DNA from: Nannobrachium achirus
Lineage: Eukaryota > Chordata > Actinopteri > Myctophiformes > Myctophidae
DNA: 64,000 nt
Direction of reading: 5' to 3'
NCBI GenBank assembly: GCA_963921795.1
Contig: OY997647.1
Coordinates: forward strand, 57,962,870-58,026,869
The position numbers and the translations under genes were made by a program. The number at the start of each line of letters is the position of its first letter. Positions within the stretch are counted from its first letter, which is position 1. The notes beneath the pieces were generated by a model. That model ran no database searches, had not been told where the DNA came from, and was given only the letters and a program-made list of their open reading frames with translations. Of this stretch, positions 24,370-37,335 are shown in pieces.

Positions 24370-25760
24370 ATTTTGTACTATAAAGTAGGACTTGAAGCAG
24401 CCTTATTTGGCATTCTGATCAGGCTAATGTGGGTGAATCACCAAGGGAGTCTATTGCTGTTAACGAGGTTCATCATGGGCTGCGGTTCCTGACCATTTCA
24501 TACGTCTTTGTCTTTAATCTAAAACCATTTAAAATCTAAACCAACAGAGTAAAGCAGTGTTCTTTGGCAGCCACAGCTTAATTAGTTTGGAAATGTACCA
24601 TGCGTGAAGAGATTAGTCGAACAAGACCCCATCTGTAATCCCCATACAGTTGAGCTTTGTACAGTATATGCACAGTAATTGCAATTGTAACCTCTACCAC
24701 TTCCCCTCTCCAATATGGAGAAAGTCATAGCTTTTGTTGGTATCTATCTTTTGAAGGTGGCATTAAAAGGTACATCTCGATAAGAATGTCTTGCAGATAT
24801 CATTTGGCAGATGCGATTTATTTAGGTCATAAGTAATGTACCTTAATTGACTGTTGGAATGTAGTAGGCCCTTTACACATGATACACACAAGTATTATGG
24901 CTCAAGTGTGTTAAAGCACAGGATCTCTATCCTAGCCACATGTATGTACTGTACTCTAGTAACCTAGCCCTGGTTTCTGTTGTTTGGAGCCACATTGGAA
25001 CCATCCAAGAATAAGGGTTGGAATTGGCAGTCTTAAACTGTGTGTGTGTGTGTGTGTGTGTGCGTGTGCGTGTGTGTGCGTGCGCACGTGCGTGCCACAA
25101 TGCCTGTGGGTAGATTTTAATCACCATTTCACCAGCCAGTTTGGACAACCAGCCTGTAACCCAAAGCATTTAGAATACAAACGGCTTCATTGTGTACCTT
25201 TCTTCTGTGTATAGTTATCTCTTTTCCTGAACATGGCACTTGTTGAATTCAGCTCTGACATAACTGTATTTATTTACTCCTTTCCTCATAGTTATATTGG
25301 TAGGTGTTTTTATTGTTTTTTTAATCATGATTCTTCAATGAACTGCATGACTGATTAACACCCATGTTTGGTCGGAAACATTCTTAGTTTCCAACTTTCC
25401 ATTCAGTCCAGGCTTGAGAAGATTGCGATCAAGGGAAGGTTACTCGAGTTCATTGACTGCTAGTAACCCCTGGTAGCTCCCAGCAGCAGCCATTATTTGA
25501 CTAACTTACAAACCACATTGTCGAGAGCCCAACCGATGAGGTCTGAAACTCAGCTGGTGATTGGCTGGTGGAGCTGCGGTCTCTAGGCAGAGGTGTTGTA
25601 TTTCAACTGGCAGGGACTTTTTGTTCCACTGTGAGACCAGCGGGCTGGCTGCAAGCAACATGGCTGATAAGCACTTGAAAGTGAAAATGTGAGAGTTTCA
25701 TGACTTTGTCTTGATAGCTGCAAATCTACCTAGACTTTGATTGCTCTGGTACCATAGTAA
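24370..25760. other. Intron 2 sequence without recognised features
   Basis: Apart from a TG-rich microsatellite at 25041-25090 I see no gene, TIR pair or exon. Conserved non-coding elements cannot be judged without comparison to other species. Confidence 0.5.
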
Positions 25761-25765
25761 ACCTT

Positions 25766-26074
25766 GAGTAGTTCACCCCCAAAATGCCCTTTTTCCTATT
25801 GATTACTCATGCCATGCAGACTTGAGTTAAATAATATTTTTTTGTATTTGTCGCATTCCTAAGACAAAACATTTTTTATCGTAAATTTACGGCCATTGAT
25901 TCCGGATGGGGACCCAAGTGCATTTGGGTCCCCATCCGGAACCAATAGGGGTACATTTATGTAATCAAATTATTGTCTAATGCAACAAATACAAAAAAAT
26001 ATTATTGAATTCAAGTCTCCATGGCGTGAGTAATCAATAGGAAAAACGGCATTTTGGGGGTGAACTACTCCTTT
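25766..26074. mobile_element. Palindromic MITE (family F)
   Basis: The whole element is a foldback: GAGTAGTTCACCCCCAAAAT at the left pairs with ATTTTGGGGGTGAACTACTC at the right. Pairing continues inward through AATCAATAGG-type and GGATGGGGACCC arms that meet near 25920. A TTAA-containing sequence follows the right end. A second copy at 37515-38370 is broken by two later insertions. Confidence 0.85.
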
Positions 26075-27068
26075 TAAGGGTGATTTATACTTTTGCAACG
26101 GGGGTCACGATGCAGCGTGTTGTGAGTGAGCTTGTAGATCTTCTATTTTCTGTGCGCAACGTGGCGTGCAACCAAGTACTGTATAAATTGGGCATAATGG
26201 TGATTACACTTTTAGCGTATCAAATTAATGTTGGAAAATCCACAAATAATAGTGTTCCGCAGGGCTGAGGGCCTTTTTAACATTTTAATTAAACTCTTCA
26301 AAAAGTAGTCTGTGCCGAGTGAAATGATCTAATTTCCTTTCACAAAAAGGAACTCTAATAATCCCCACACATTCCCCATCCCTACCTTTGTCTGTCATCG
26401 TCTCCCTGCAGCCAGTGACCCATTTCAGACCTTTTCATTCTTAGGGTTCCGTCATTCTTTAATTGAATTATTTCCGCATGTTCACATTGTCGTATTAACA
26501 CCAGATGACTGGCTATCCTGCCAAGCTCACACACATCACCCTGTCCTACACAACAATCAAAACAAGTCATCTTTCAAGGCATTCATGGGCGTGTTATGGC
26601 TTAGAACTACTAAGCCCCTTAAGAATTTGATTGTGGGTCATCTTTCTATACAGAGAAGAATGGATGTGTGGAATATAATGCGGTAAACTAGGCCAGGAGG
26701 CTTTGATCTGTCTTTATGTTAGCGGTGAGGCCGTGATGGATGTGGTGGTTTGTGAATGCATCTGTTATCCTGTTTATAATCGTTTCTGCCCCTCTCATCA
26801 AGATCCTGATGCGTCCTGGCACCTCACCTTCCAACACCAGATATCTGGGGTAGGGGTCCGGTGTGCTGCTGACTTGAGTCAGCGTCCAGAGCAATGGGCT
26901 GGTCATGTGGTCTTACTGTCCGCTACATCACAACACACCACCATCTACCTGTCTCTTCTAGCCTGTCCACCCGCTGATCTGACGTGCTGGGAGTTTGTCA
27001 GTCGGCCCCGGACTTGTCAGCTTGTGTTTGGGACGTTTCCGTTCTGATAGGTTTGGAGTGTTGTAAAC

Positions 27069-27449
27069 ATGAGCCTGTCAGTCCCATCTGTTAGGAAAAA
27101 GGGAGTGGAGAACTTTCCCGAGCAGCACGACTTCATCTCTTTCGCCGCCTGCCATTGTCTCTCCTCCGTGCATCATTCTCAAAACCGTAGCCTGCTCGCA
27201 AAGTACTTGGCAGAGAATCCGCAGGGAGTTTGGCCGAAACCTTTTTTTTTTAGATCAGCTTCTGTACACAACCAATTGGACTCTTGTCGTGATTCTGCCA
27301 TGCTTAAGGTTTTACAAAGCACCCTGACAGCTGCAAAAGGGTGTGCCACACCACAGAGACACCCACTGAGGGATTGGACTGTGTGTCACCACTGCAGAGT
27401 CAGCTTCTTGACTGGCTTACTAGCACCTGTGGAGGCATGGCAAGGATAG
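27069..27449 (+). other. Open frame in intron 2, probably not a gene
   Basis: 126 codons with no recognisable domain, no splice support and no relation to mylip. It is recorded because it is the longest non-repetitive frame in the intron, and may well be chance. Confidence 0.15.
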
Positions 27450-27803
27450 AACTGGCTGTCGTACAGCGTGCCACATGCTGTGATAGCCTTTGATAATTGG
27501 TATTCAAAACCTAGCAGCTGGTAAGTCTTGTGACAAATCTGTCAAACATGAACACTTGTTCTTTTTAATCATGATGGCAAAGCGTTTCCACTCTTTGCAA
27601 ACAATTACACCACAATCAATGTTGCCAGCTGGAGGGGACTCACTATAGCGATGTCTTAGCCAGCTCACACCAAAGCGAGTTTTTAACCGTACTTCTGAAA
27701 CACCCACAAAGCTAACATCTTCCTTTTGTGTGTATGTTTCTCAACTTTGCTGAAACGCATTTTGCCGCAACAGGAAAGGTGGCGTTCGCTCCTCTCTATA
27801 GAC

Positions 27804-28264
27804 CAGGGGTCTTCAACGTTTTCAGACCAAGGACCCCTTAGCTGAGAGAGAGATGAAGCAGGGACCCCCACAACCTTTTCATAGATTCCATATAGTTTCA
27901 TTGTTTGACAGTGCAATCATCAGGTGTATTTTGGATTCATGTCAATTGTGTTTTCAGATAATTAACCACTTGAACTGTCAATACATAATGAACTTGACCT
28001 TTCACTCTGTACTTAGTCTGCTCTTTCTCCCCTCTACACCAAAGCTCATTGCCAAAAATAGCCAATCTACAAGCTCACAACGCCTCGAGCTGCGAGGTGT
28101 TGTGAGCTTGTAGATCTGCTATTTTTGGCTAAAGTTCTAAGAATAAGGACACTAGGGTTCAAAGAAGAAAACAATTAGTTTCTATCACACAAAGATTTGA
28201 AGGATCCTCTGTAGTAACTCTGAGGACCCCCTAGGGGTCCCGGACCCCCTGTAGAAGACCCCTG
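27804..28264. mobile_element. hAT-like MITE (family A), opposite orientation
   Basis: Ends CAGGGGTCTTCAAC and GTAGAAGACCCCTG. Flanks CTATAGAC (27796-27803) and CCATAGAC (28265-28272) differ at one base. The cassette at 28054-28128 has GCCAAAAATAGC and GCTATTTTTGGC edges. Inverted relative to the 18566 copy. Confidence 0.9.
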
Positions 28265-28494
28265 CCATAGACCATGCATTGAACCTTTTCACTTTCTCAG
28301 AACGTGAAAGCGGTTTACTGCTGTTGTGTGTACATTTGGTGTTGGTGAGGGAAGCAGTGCTGTTTGGGGAACAGCTGTCTATAGCCGAATCCACCACAGA
28401 CTGGCAATCATAACTGCGGTGTCAGGCGGCACCGCTTGGCACCGCAACTACAGGGCAGCTCTGTGGACTCGTCTAGAGCCAAGATTAGTCATGT

Positions 28495-28784
28495 TAAATG
28501 GTAAATGGTAAATGGTGCATTTATATAGCGCTTTTAATCCAAAGCGCTTTACATAGATTGTGCATTACATTCACCCATTCACACACACATTCATACACCG
28601 GTGGCGGAGGAAGCCATGCAAGGCACCAACCTACTCACCGGAGGCAATTAGGGGTTCAGAGTCTTGCCCAAGGACCCTTCGACATTGACTCAGGGGGAGC
28701 CCGGATTCGAACTGGGAACCCTTCGGGATTTATACCCTTCGTGCTCTAATACCAGTTTCTCTACCCCTGAGCTATGCCGCCCCT
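28495..28784 (-). mobile_element. tRNA-derived SINE
   Basis: On the minus strand: a tRNA-like head GGCATAGCTCAGGGGTAGAG (complement of about 28760-28779), a B-box GTTCGAATCC (complement of 28703-28712), a body ending AAGCGCTATATAAATGCACC, and a short tandem tail of TTTACCA units (28495-28520). This matches a widespread fish SINE type. Confidence 0.8.
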
Positions 28785-29687
28785 TAATGTTAAGTTTAGT
28801 TTGGCAAAACATGGAGCAGGAACCACTCATTCCAGCCTCAGGGTGTCGGAGTCCGAAAAACAAGAGTTTGACATTTAGACATGTGAACTTTAGTTGACTT
28901 CAGAGCTGCCCTGTGACACCTTGCCTCCAGGCACAGATGGGACCTATTCACCTAAATGCCTTGTTTACGTTCCCCAAATGAATATTGGCCTTTGGGCAAA
29001 TGGGTAGCCTGGTATTCGGCTACACGCGTGCATTATTCCCGTTTATGCACGGGTGAATTGTCGGAGAATATACAGTATGTGTGGTCACGTGCCATGCTCA
29101 AAGGACTTGTGGCCCATAGAAATTCCCCCCCATCATCCACATAGTGCTTTGATGTTTTATGGACATGGCAATAATGTTAGCTCTTTGTTTTTTGCTGCGC
29201 ACGTTGTGCCAACAATGCCGTCACAGTATCACACAATACCCGACCTAATGACGGACTGGAAAAGCTTTGCTGGGATTAACTACCTTGCTGCTCGGTGGCA
29301 CAGACTCCCACGGCATCCTTGGGCTGAACTAGAGTAACCTCGGCGGTGTGCCCTGTAGTAACCTCAGCCAGGTGCCCTGTAGTAACCTCGCGCAGACGGG
29401 GCAGGTCTATTGTTTGTCAGGTAGCTGACTTGCAGCGCTCCATCACATGACACCTGCTGGGCCTGACACAATGGAACTCCCTGTTTGTGTGTGCAGAGAA
29501 TGGCCTGTTTGACACCATATCAAAGAACCGTGTTTGTTATCCCTGAGGCTAGCCAGCCATGGGGCGTCTGTTGTTATGGTCTGGCTTCATCAGAGATTGC
29601 GCTCTGCTGCGGCTGCTTCTGTGCTCCTTATGAAGTGTGGTGGCTGTTTTTCTCATGATTATTGTCTCTCGTGAGGCTATAGATTGC

Positions 29688-29740
29688 CAAAATTAACCGG
29701 TCTACAAGCTGGCCGGCTTGTAGATCTGTTAATTTTCCGT
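29688..29740. repeat. Solitary short cassette
   Basis: A compact palindrome with TCTACAAGCTGGCCGGCTTGTAGA at its core and AAAATTAAC / GTTAATTTT edges. It is an unusual edge sequence for the cassette, and no enclosing element was recognised. Confidence 0.6.
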
Positions 29741-30188
29741 GCCCTATGTTGCTGCCATCTCGTACAGTATGTGTTCAATAGTGTGTCTGCATTCTTCTAG
29801 CCAGTATGTTTTGCTCCCTCGTAATGTTTTTTCCACACACGAGTTGGAGGAAATGAATCCACCAGGGTATTCCCATTACACCTGTGAATCCCCTTTGTCA
29901 CAAGATAGATGTTCTATCTATGAAAGAATGAGTGTGAGCACTGAGCACATTAGTCAACCTCTCATTTATTTCCCTCTTCACAGACCAAGCCGATGCTATC
30001 CAAAACTGTGGCTCATATTCTGGGTGGTGGGTTACATTCGGTCACTGCGTGCACGGTTTGACAGTCACAGTTAGCTATGCGAGTTATGTTTCTGAGGTCA
30101 GAAAAACAAGGGAGGTGTCCCTCCATAGCTGACTGGCTACTGTATGAGCAAAACGCCTGGTGAGAGTGGAGACGAAGAGAGCAGAGTT

Positions 30189-30272
30189 ATGTTGAGTGCT
30201 GCTAACCTCTACCTCAAAAAGGGTTGAAATATGTTGAGTGCTGCTAACCTCTACCTCAAAAAGGGTTGAAAT
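30189..30272. repeat. 42-bp tandem duplication
   Basis: Two essentially identical 42-bp units beginning ATGTTGAGTGCTGCTAACC. Confidence 0.95.
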
Positions 30273-30762
30273 ATGATGCATGTTAATAGGATAAGAAGGC
30301 TGCGTGGGTGGTCCATGCCACGCACGAATAGAGTGCTCTTTGGCTCTGGTTTTCAATGTGGGTGCTGCCAGGAGGGCAATTTTTTAAAATGTGTTGTATT
30401 AAGTTATTAAGTGCCTTTCCTTTGTAACATGTGTACTTCGGGCACACTTCTGTTGAACATATAAAAAGCCTTTATTGATGCATGACTTGGCAACGATTTT
30501 TAAAAACGCTTAACTGGCCAGCTGAGCACAAGAGCATCATCTCATGACGTGCGTTTTCAGCTGAACATGCCTTGGATATTTTTTACGGTCTGGCTCTGCA
30601 GGAGTCTAGCCATCTAGAAGAGTGCCTTTGTGTTTTCCTGTGTCCTGTTTTGTTCACATTGGTTATTTCTGAAATGTTGAGTTTTGTAAGTTCTCCTGAA
30701 GTAGTCTACATGTTGTGTAGAAAGGAAGACATATGATTGGATGTATATTGTATACCCTAGTC

Positions 30763-31212
30763 CAGGGGTCTTCAACAGGGGGTCCGGGACCCCGAGGGGG
30801 TCCTCAGAGTTACTACAGGGGGTCCTCCAAATCTTTGTGTGATAGAAGCTTTTTTTCCTACTTTTCTATATTAACCACTTGAATGAATCCTAGCGTCCAT
30901 ATTCTGAGAACTTTAGCCAAAAATAGCAGATCTACAAGCTCACAACGCCTCGCAGCCGGCTATTTTTGGAAAAGAGGTTTCGTGTAGAGGGGAAAAAGAG
31001 CAGACTAAGTACAGAGTGATAAGTCAAGTTTATTAAGTATTGATGGTTTAAGTGGTTAAATATCAGGAAACACAAATTAACATGAACCTAAAATAGATGA
31101 TGATTGTGCTGTCAAATGATGAAACTATATGATATCTATGGGTTGTGGGGGTCCCTGCTTCATCCCTCTCTCGACTAAGGGGTCCTTGGCCTGAAAACGT
31201 TGAAGACCCCTG
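30763..31212. mobile_element. hAT-like MITE (family A) between long direct repeats
   Basis: Ends CAGGGGTCTTCAAC and GTTGAAGACCCCTG are perfect inverted repeats. There is no matching 8-bp duplication. Instead a 52-59-bp direct repeat flanks the element (30704-30762 and 31213-31264). The cassette at 30917-30970 is truncated in its second arm. Confidence 0.88.
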
Positions 31213-31882
31213 GTCTACATGCTGTGTAGAAAGGAAGACTTATGATTGGATGTATACCCTAGTCGGAAACTGACAACTAGAATGAGTGATGGGGGGTAAA
31301 TTGTGAGAAGCAGGACAAAGACGAAACCAAAAGAGTTTCTAAACCATGTCAACCATCTGCAAGCTGCCAGACCGGTTTGTGGCAGCTCTGACTTACAGTA
31401 GCAGGTGATTGATTGTAAGGTGACGAATACAAGCCTTTGAAAACCTGGTTCTCTGACAGAAGTACCACTTTATTCCATACTTTAGATCTGGATAAGTGGA
31501 GAATGAGTGGTACACAGAAATCTGCTTGCAGTGTTGATTTTACTCGGAAGAGTGAGAAGACGCCCCTAACGGCTCCTCGAGCACTGTACCAGTGGTGCTC
31601 ACTGCTCCTGATAATTAGGATGGGTATGCAGAGGGCACATTTTACTTATCAGCAAATGTAAAGTGGCACAAATAGCCTAAAGAAGCGGTGGCCAAATTAT
31701 TATAATATTATTTGGTTCCATATGTACGCTTGATAGCTTAATTTTGATCTATCAACACTTCCGAGTTAAATAAGAGTTGATTGTTTAGTAAAAACCTAAG
31801 TCTGAAAAGGGGGCATTCCCCTGAAGAAGACCTTGCCAGGTAACGTGTCATTAGGTCGAACACCCTTTGGATCGATCACCAA

Positions 31883-31945
31883 ACTTTAACCCAAACCCTA
31901 ATCCTAACCTCAGTAAAACTATGCCTAACTCTAACCCTAACCCTA
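31883..31945. repeat. Short telomere-like (CCCTAA)n degenerate tract
   Basis: Irregular CCCTAA and CCTAAC units. This is a degenerate interstitial repeat, not an array. A 27-bp unit containing GCGGGTGATTATCTAACCTG is duplicated immediately downstream (31967-32020). Confidence 0.5.
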
Positions 31946-32164
31946 AAGCTAACCTCAGTAACCGTGACGCGGGTGATTATCTAACCTGCCGACGCTCGCG
32001 GGTGATTATCTAACCTGCCAACGCTGTTCGACCCAACGGGAGTTTGACCTATGGGGCAGTCCCCCCTTGCCAGGTCGAAATGTATTTTTTTTTTCTCTCT
32101 GTAAATAAATATTGCATCGTGGCTACGAGAGTGTGGCCTTTTTCTTATCCTGAAAAGGGGGCAT

Positions 32165-32345
32165 GCTGGGGCGCCCGCTGGCCTACTGGTCCAGGCGCAT
32201 ACCACATAGGCATTATTGATGCCTGATCGGCGTCGCCTGTTCGATTCCCGATCCGGACGACCTTTGCCGCATGTCACTCCCCGTCTCTCCCCCCATTTCC
32301 TGTCAGTCTACTGTCCTATCCAATAAAGGCATAAAAGTCCAAAAA
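32165..32345 (+). mobile_element. tRNA-derived SINE
   Basis: A tRNA-like head with B-box GTTCGATTCCC (32239-32249) is followed by TTTGCCGCATGTCACTCCCC, a C/T-rich block, and a tail AATAAAGGCATAAAAGTCC. This arrangement is common in fish tRNA-derived SINEs. Confidence 0.75.
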
Positions 32346-32959
32346 CAAATCTTTAAAAAAATAAGAAAAGGGCGCATGCCAGGTTTTTGGTTAATTCAGT
32401 TCATCATTGTCACAAGATTCGTCCAGGATGCTCAATGGCTTTGGACGTCGGTCGCTAGCTTTCCTGCCGCAGGCGAAAAGGAAGGAATTCCTCAGATCCC
32501 TTGGTCAAAACAATGGAACAGGCCTGCCATGAATGATCCCTTTAGAGAATTTGGTTATTTTTGTTAGGCGCACCAGAACCCGCTGTTCTCTAACCTAATC
32601 GCTGAAGCCGAACAATGGACATTTGTTGTTTTTGACTCGTGTTGACATTTAGCAGTATTTTCTCAGTGCCGCGTCACCACACACGCACACGAACCCAACT
32701 CCCACATCACCTCGGGCACCAAAAAAGAAACACTGGTAATAACGGGAGTGTTGTGGGCGATAAAAGTCCCCTGGACGAGATGGGTGGGCCCCCCTTAGAG
32801 TGTCCTAACATGAGAGTTGAGCATTTTTTCGGGTCAATGAACTTCATCTTGACTGACTCAGACGGCATGGGAGGCAGACGCAGGGCTGCGCTGCTGCTGC
32901 GTAACGTTATCACACTTGGTCTTGGACTCCAGCCATGTGGCAACACCGATGGCCTTATC

Positions 32960-33485
32960 CAGGGGCGTCACAAGGGGTAGGAAAGTGGGACTGAGTTACC
33001 AGGGCCCAAGGTGGAGAGGGGCCCTGTTAACTTTAGCCATTGAAAAATAGCAGATATACAAGCTCACAGCGCGGCACCGAGTGCCGCGCTGCGAGCTTGT
33101 AGATCTGCTATTTTTGAAATGTCGTGAAAATGTGTGCAAATCTTTGAATATGTATTTTTTTAAGCGAACATTTGTAACTCAAATATTGCTTCTGGGGGAT
33201 GGTCCCTGGAACTAAATATTTTGAGATGGGGGGTCCGTGGCCAAATACATATCATTTTGGGGGTCCTTCACATGAAAAAGTTTGAGCATCACTGACATGA
33301 AAACATAGGTTTCTTGCACACATTTTCACAATTTTTTCAAAAATAGCAGATCTACAAGCTCGCAGCGCGGCACTCGGTGCCGCGCTGTGAGCTTGTATAT
33401 CTGCTATTTTTCAATAGTTAACATTAATGGGGGGCCCGCAGTGAATCCTTGTACCCAGGGCCCAGAATTTGGTGTGACGCCCCTG
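32960..33485. mobile_element. hAT-like MITE (family E) with two cassettes
   Basis: Exact 8-bp duplication GCCTTATC (32952-32959, 33486-33493). Ends CAGGGGCGTCACA and GTGTGACGCCCCTG. Two cassettes with GCGCGGCACCGAGTGCCGCGC-type cores lie at 33043-33113 and 33341-33412. Between them lies a block ending in a GTTTGAGCATCACTGACAT motif, resembling the end of another hAT family. Confidence 0.92.
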
Positions 33486-33651
33486 GCCTTATCGCTTGGT
33501 AGCACTCGGCTAGGGGTCACATGGTGTCGTCACAGAAGGCTATGGGCTCTATTGCTTAATGCACACTCTTATCTCTGTTGGACGATAAAGAGGTTACAAG
33601 TAGTTCAGTGAGCCACCGAGGTAAAAGTGAAAGCACTTCACAGGTTAGGAT

Positions 33652-33765
33652 ACAATGTCCACTGCTTTTTACTTCCCTCTGGACTTTCCTGTGTCTATGA
33701 AATGTCCACTGCTTTTTACCGTACTTTCCTCTGGACTTCCCTGTGTCTATGAAATGTCCACTCTT
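33652..33765. repeat. Imperfect tandem repeat of about 50 bp
   Basis: AATGTCCACTGCTTTTTAC followed by a CTCTGGACTT..CCTGTGTCTATGA block occurs twice and starts a third time. Confidence 0.85.
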
Positions 33766-34505
33766 TTTAACCACTTAGACCTCAAATTGACCTGAGTTGC
33801 CATGTACTGGTGCACTTTTTCCCCCCTCTACACCAAATCTCTTCGCTCAAAATAGCACAAGCTCACAACGCGATCTTATCCATTCCCGCTGTACTGTACA
33901 TGAGATACAGTTTATTTGTGTGTGCGAGAGAGCAGGGAGAGACTTCAATGTTTCTTTCAAGATATCTGATATGTGCAATGTCTTTCATTGGAAATTTTGC
34001 AATGCACATCCTTGCTGTCTGTTGTAATCCTACCTAATTATAGACCTCAATTGTCACGCAAGAAATTCACTTGAATCTGCTAGAAGTATGAACTTGAAGG
34101 TTTGCTGACATGACATGGAAGAGGCATTATGATACTATCCGCACATATAACATCAACTTGAAATTGTCATACAGTACAAATAATTGCCATTAACGCCATT
34201 TAATTTTGTTTTTGGCATTGAACATTGGAACATAATATAATAAAATATTACATTTCTGTTTGGGTTTAGGCTGGATAAAGACAAACATTGTATACAAAAT
34301 AAAAAAAATAAGTATGTAAAGAAGTGATTGACATTGTATACAAAAAAAAGCGTAACATTGCAAGCTTGTAGATTTCCACTGTTTTCTTTTTTACTGCGAT
34401 AATAATTGCGATATCTCAAATGATTGTGACGAGGTGATAATGTAATTATTGTGACATGGCTAATTCTAATGGTGGATTCATTTTGTCTGCCTCTCTCTTC
34501 TCCAG

Positions 34506-34691
34506 ACACGTCTTCTTCATGCACGTGAAAGAGGACCTGCAGAGGGGTCACCTGCGCATGGGCTCGGAGCAGGCAGAGGAGCTGAGTGCACTGCTGGCGC
34601 AGGCGGAGTTTGGCGACTACAACCAAAACACAGCCAAGTACTGGTACTCTGAGCTGTGTGGCGAGGAGCCCAGCCCCGCAACGGTCAACAG
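34506..34691 (+). CDS. mylip: mylip coding exon 3 (residues 93-154, FERM F2)
   Basis: Acceptor CTCTTCTCCAG, donor AACAG/GTACGG. It encodes HVFFMHVKEDLQRGHLRM, then ELSALLAQAEFGDYNQNTAKY and an ELCGEEPSPATVN segment, all collinear with the F2 (acyl-CoA-binding-like) lobe of MYLIP. It begins by completing the Arg-93 codon and ends in phase 2. The overlapping 193-codon minus-strand frame is a shadow. Confidence 0.95.
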
Positions 34692-34759
34692 GTACGGAAG
34701 GCTTTTCAGGGACTGCTCGGTGAAAGAACTGCATGGCCTTTCATTATCATAGCCTGTCA

Positions 34760-36650
34760 ATGTGGCAAAGCTCTTAGGAAGGAAAGAAAACTGAATTGTG
34801 CTTGAGAACTGAGCAACGCACCGAACGCACCATAAGAGAGCCTCAAATTATAAGGCCTTGCATGGACACCAGCCGTAACACTGATCTGTGACTGATAGGA
34901 TTATCTTTTCACCATAATTAAGATTGCTCATAAGTATTTGTTATACACAAAAGAAATTGAAATCTGTCTTCACACATGGTGACTATTTTGTATTTTTACT
35001 TCGTTTTGTTTTCAAGTTTTGCTTGTAATTCAGTTTTTTAAGTTTTGTTTGCAATTTTGTTTAGTGTCGGTTCGATTCACTTCTGGGTTTGCTAGTTTAC
35101 ATTTATTTGTAGGTTTTAAGTGGTTCTTATCTGATTTTACACTGCATGCAGACACATGAATAGAGCAGAACTGTCTAATATGACAAAAGGAGCAGCGGTC
35201 TGACCTTAAGCAGGTCACAGAGCACTGTGACCGGTCACAGAGATGTAATTGAGTTATTATGAAATGATGATGTACGTACGGTACACAGACCTAATTACAG
35301 TTTATGACCTCAATCATCAGATTTAAATATGCAATGGAATCCAGATTAGATTGACGTGCCAGATGATGTGAAGGAGTGGTGTGTTCAAGGACCTTAGTTT
35401 TAATGCCAGTGTTCATATAATTACTCTAAGCAACATGATCCAAACCATCATGGACTTGGCTTTGGTTGTGTGTTTCTGGAGCTCTGTCCTCTCTTTACCT
35501 TTCACAACTGAAACACCACCCACACATGTAATGTCAATACACAAACCATTCCAGACTTGCCTTTGAAAAAACAGACACACACGCATGCATCAGTGTGAGC
35601 CAGTTTGAGCAGCAGACAGGGAACCAGATATGATGCCCTTATTGTGTTCTCTGACAGAGAAAGCCCCTGTCTCACGTGCAGTGTGTTTTTCTGAAAGCAT
35701 TACCTCTTTCTCTCGTCACGTTTGTTTTTCTCTCTTCTGAGACAAACATGTTTGGGCGTTGGGTAGCTAAGTGGAACTAACACTCCTGCCAGGCAGTGGA
35801 GTCAAGACCACATGGGGTATTTTGTCTAAAACTTCCCTGGAATTCTGACTGATGTGAAATAGCAACCAAGCTAGCTGGCAGTATATGACAGGTACCATTT
35901 ATTAACCCCATTTGAAAGATGTTTTTATATGGCAGTGGTCTTCAGAATAGAGATTTAAAAGATAACTAAACAACCTTATTTGATATCATTATTGAAACAA
36001 GGCTTTAGCCTGGTAAAATGATCGGGTTGGACTAAGCTTTTGTGAAATGCAGCCTTCTCTTTCCAGCAGACATTTATACACATGGTGGATGGTTTAAACC
36101 AGTGGTTCCCAAATGGTGTACCAAGAGACGAGCCCAATTAATTATTTTTTTAATTTACTATATCAGCACTTATTTTAATTTATCAATACAGAGAGAAATA
36201 CAGGCAAATAATGATTTTAAAATGTTGGTTTAGATGGACAGAACATGTGTGCAGCCCTGTATTTACATTGCAATTATTTTATAACTTAGAAATTATTATT
36301 ATTATCCAAATCTACAGAACAAAAAAACTATGATTGGCCGGAATCAGTGTAGAAGGTCCTCACCTGGAGATGTTAGATTTCTTCATTTCGGTGAAGAGAT
36401 GGATGAGGGACATACAGTACAGCCAGACCCTCCCTTAGTGATTGATGCGACTTACATGAATTCTCCACTACACTAGCAGTTAACTGCCGCTGGGGCAATG
36501 ATGCAATTACACCAGCGACAATTCTCTCTGACCAATCAGTAGTGTTTGTCATTTCATCAGTTCGTATCACTCAAGCTTGCTTGGACGGTGGACCCCTGAC
36601 GGAGGTCATCCCGAACAAGTACCAGGCTCTAATAGAAAAGCAAAAAAGTC
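34760..36650. other. Intron 3 first part, nothing recognised
   Basis: AT-rich intronic DNA with no repeats that I could delimit and no exon-like segment. Confidence 0.5.
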
Positions 36651-36661
36651 GTAGCCTTGAG

Positions 36662-37090
36662 CAGGCACGTGCAGTCGTGCACACACAGATATCAAAGGGG
36701 GCTTGAGCCCCTGCCCTTTTATCAGTCTGTAAAAAGTTCCCTCTCCAGACCAGACCATGAATGCAGTTTGCAAATGCCCACTTTCCACACATTACCAGAA
36801 GGCAGCATTCAAGAGAAGTGCCTCGTACCAAACTATCCTGAACTTGAACGTAGCATCTTATGTTGTAAGAATTGCCCTCTCTGTGTAGAAATCTATGCCG
36901 TTACTCCACATCTCCAGTATTCACTTGATAATGCTTAGTTCAGTGTGGTATCACATACCGAAAATAGCCGACCTCCAAGCTCACAATGCGTCACGAGCTT
37001 TGAGGTCGGCTATTTTCAATCAAATTTCCACCAAATGGCCCTTTTAGAAATTTCAGCCCCTGTCTCTCTAACATTCTCTGCACGTCCCTG
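36662..37090. mobile_element. hAT-like MITE (family I), inverted copy
   Basis: Exact 8-bp duplication GCCTTGAG (36654-36661, 37091-37098). Ends CAGGCACGTGCA and TGCACGTCCCTG. It is the reverse orientation of 4362-4805, with the cassette at 36960-37018 shortened at the centre. Confidence 0.92.
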
Positions 37091-37335
37091 GCCTTGAGCC
37101 GCTACCCTGCAATGGAAAAGCTTGTCCGCAGGCGACGCGCTGAAGGGGGAGACGACTGGAGGAAAGTGGGGAATTGACACAGAGGAGGGAAGGGAAAATG
37201 ACAGAGCAGGATGAGGGGAGAGTTGTGTTGCCAAACCAACGAGTGCCAAGCCAAACCACTTCAGTGTTTGTCCTGCCTCATCACAGCACCCAACACACCC
37301 CAGCCCTCTTGTTTACAAACGCTGCACTCTGCCAT

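Noticed and set aside
27069..27449. 126-codon intronic frame as an extra mylip exon or nested gene
   Set aside because: No similarity to the FERM or RING protein, which is already complete without it, and no splice signals fit.
31883..31945. Interstitial telomere array
   Set aside because: Only a few irregular CCCTAA/CCTAAC units, too short and degenerate to be a telomere relic with confidence.
34153..34734. 193-codon minus-strand frame
   Set aside because: Antisense of mylip exon 3 extended into AT-rich intron; no domain.
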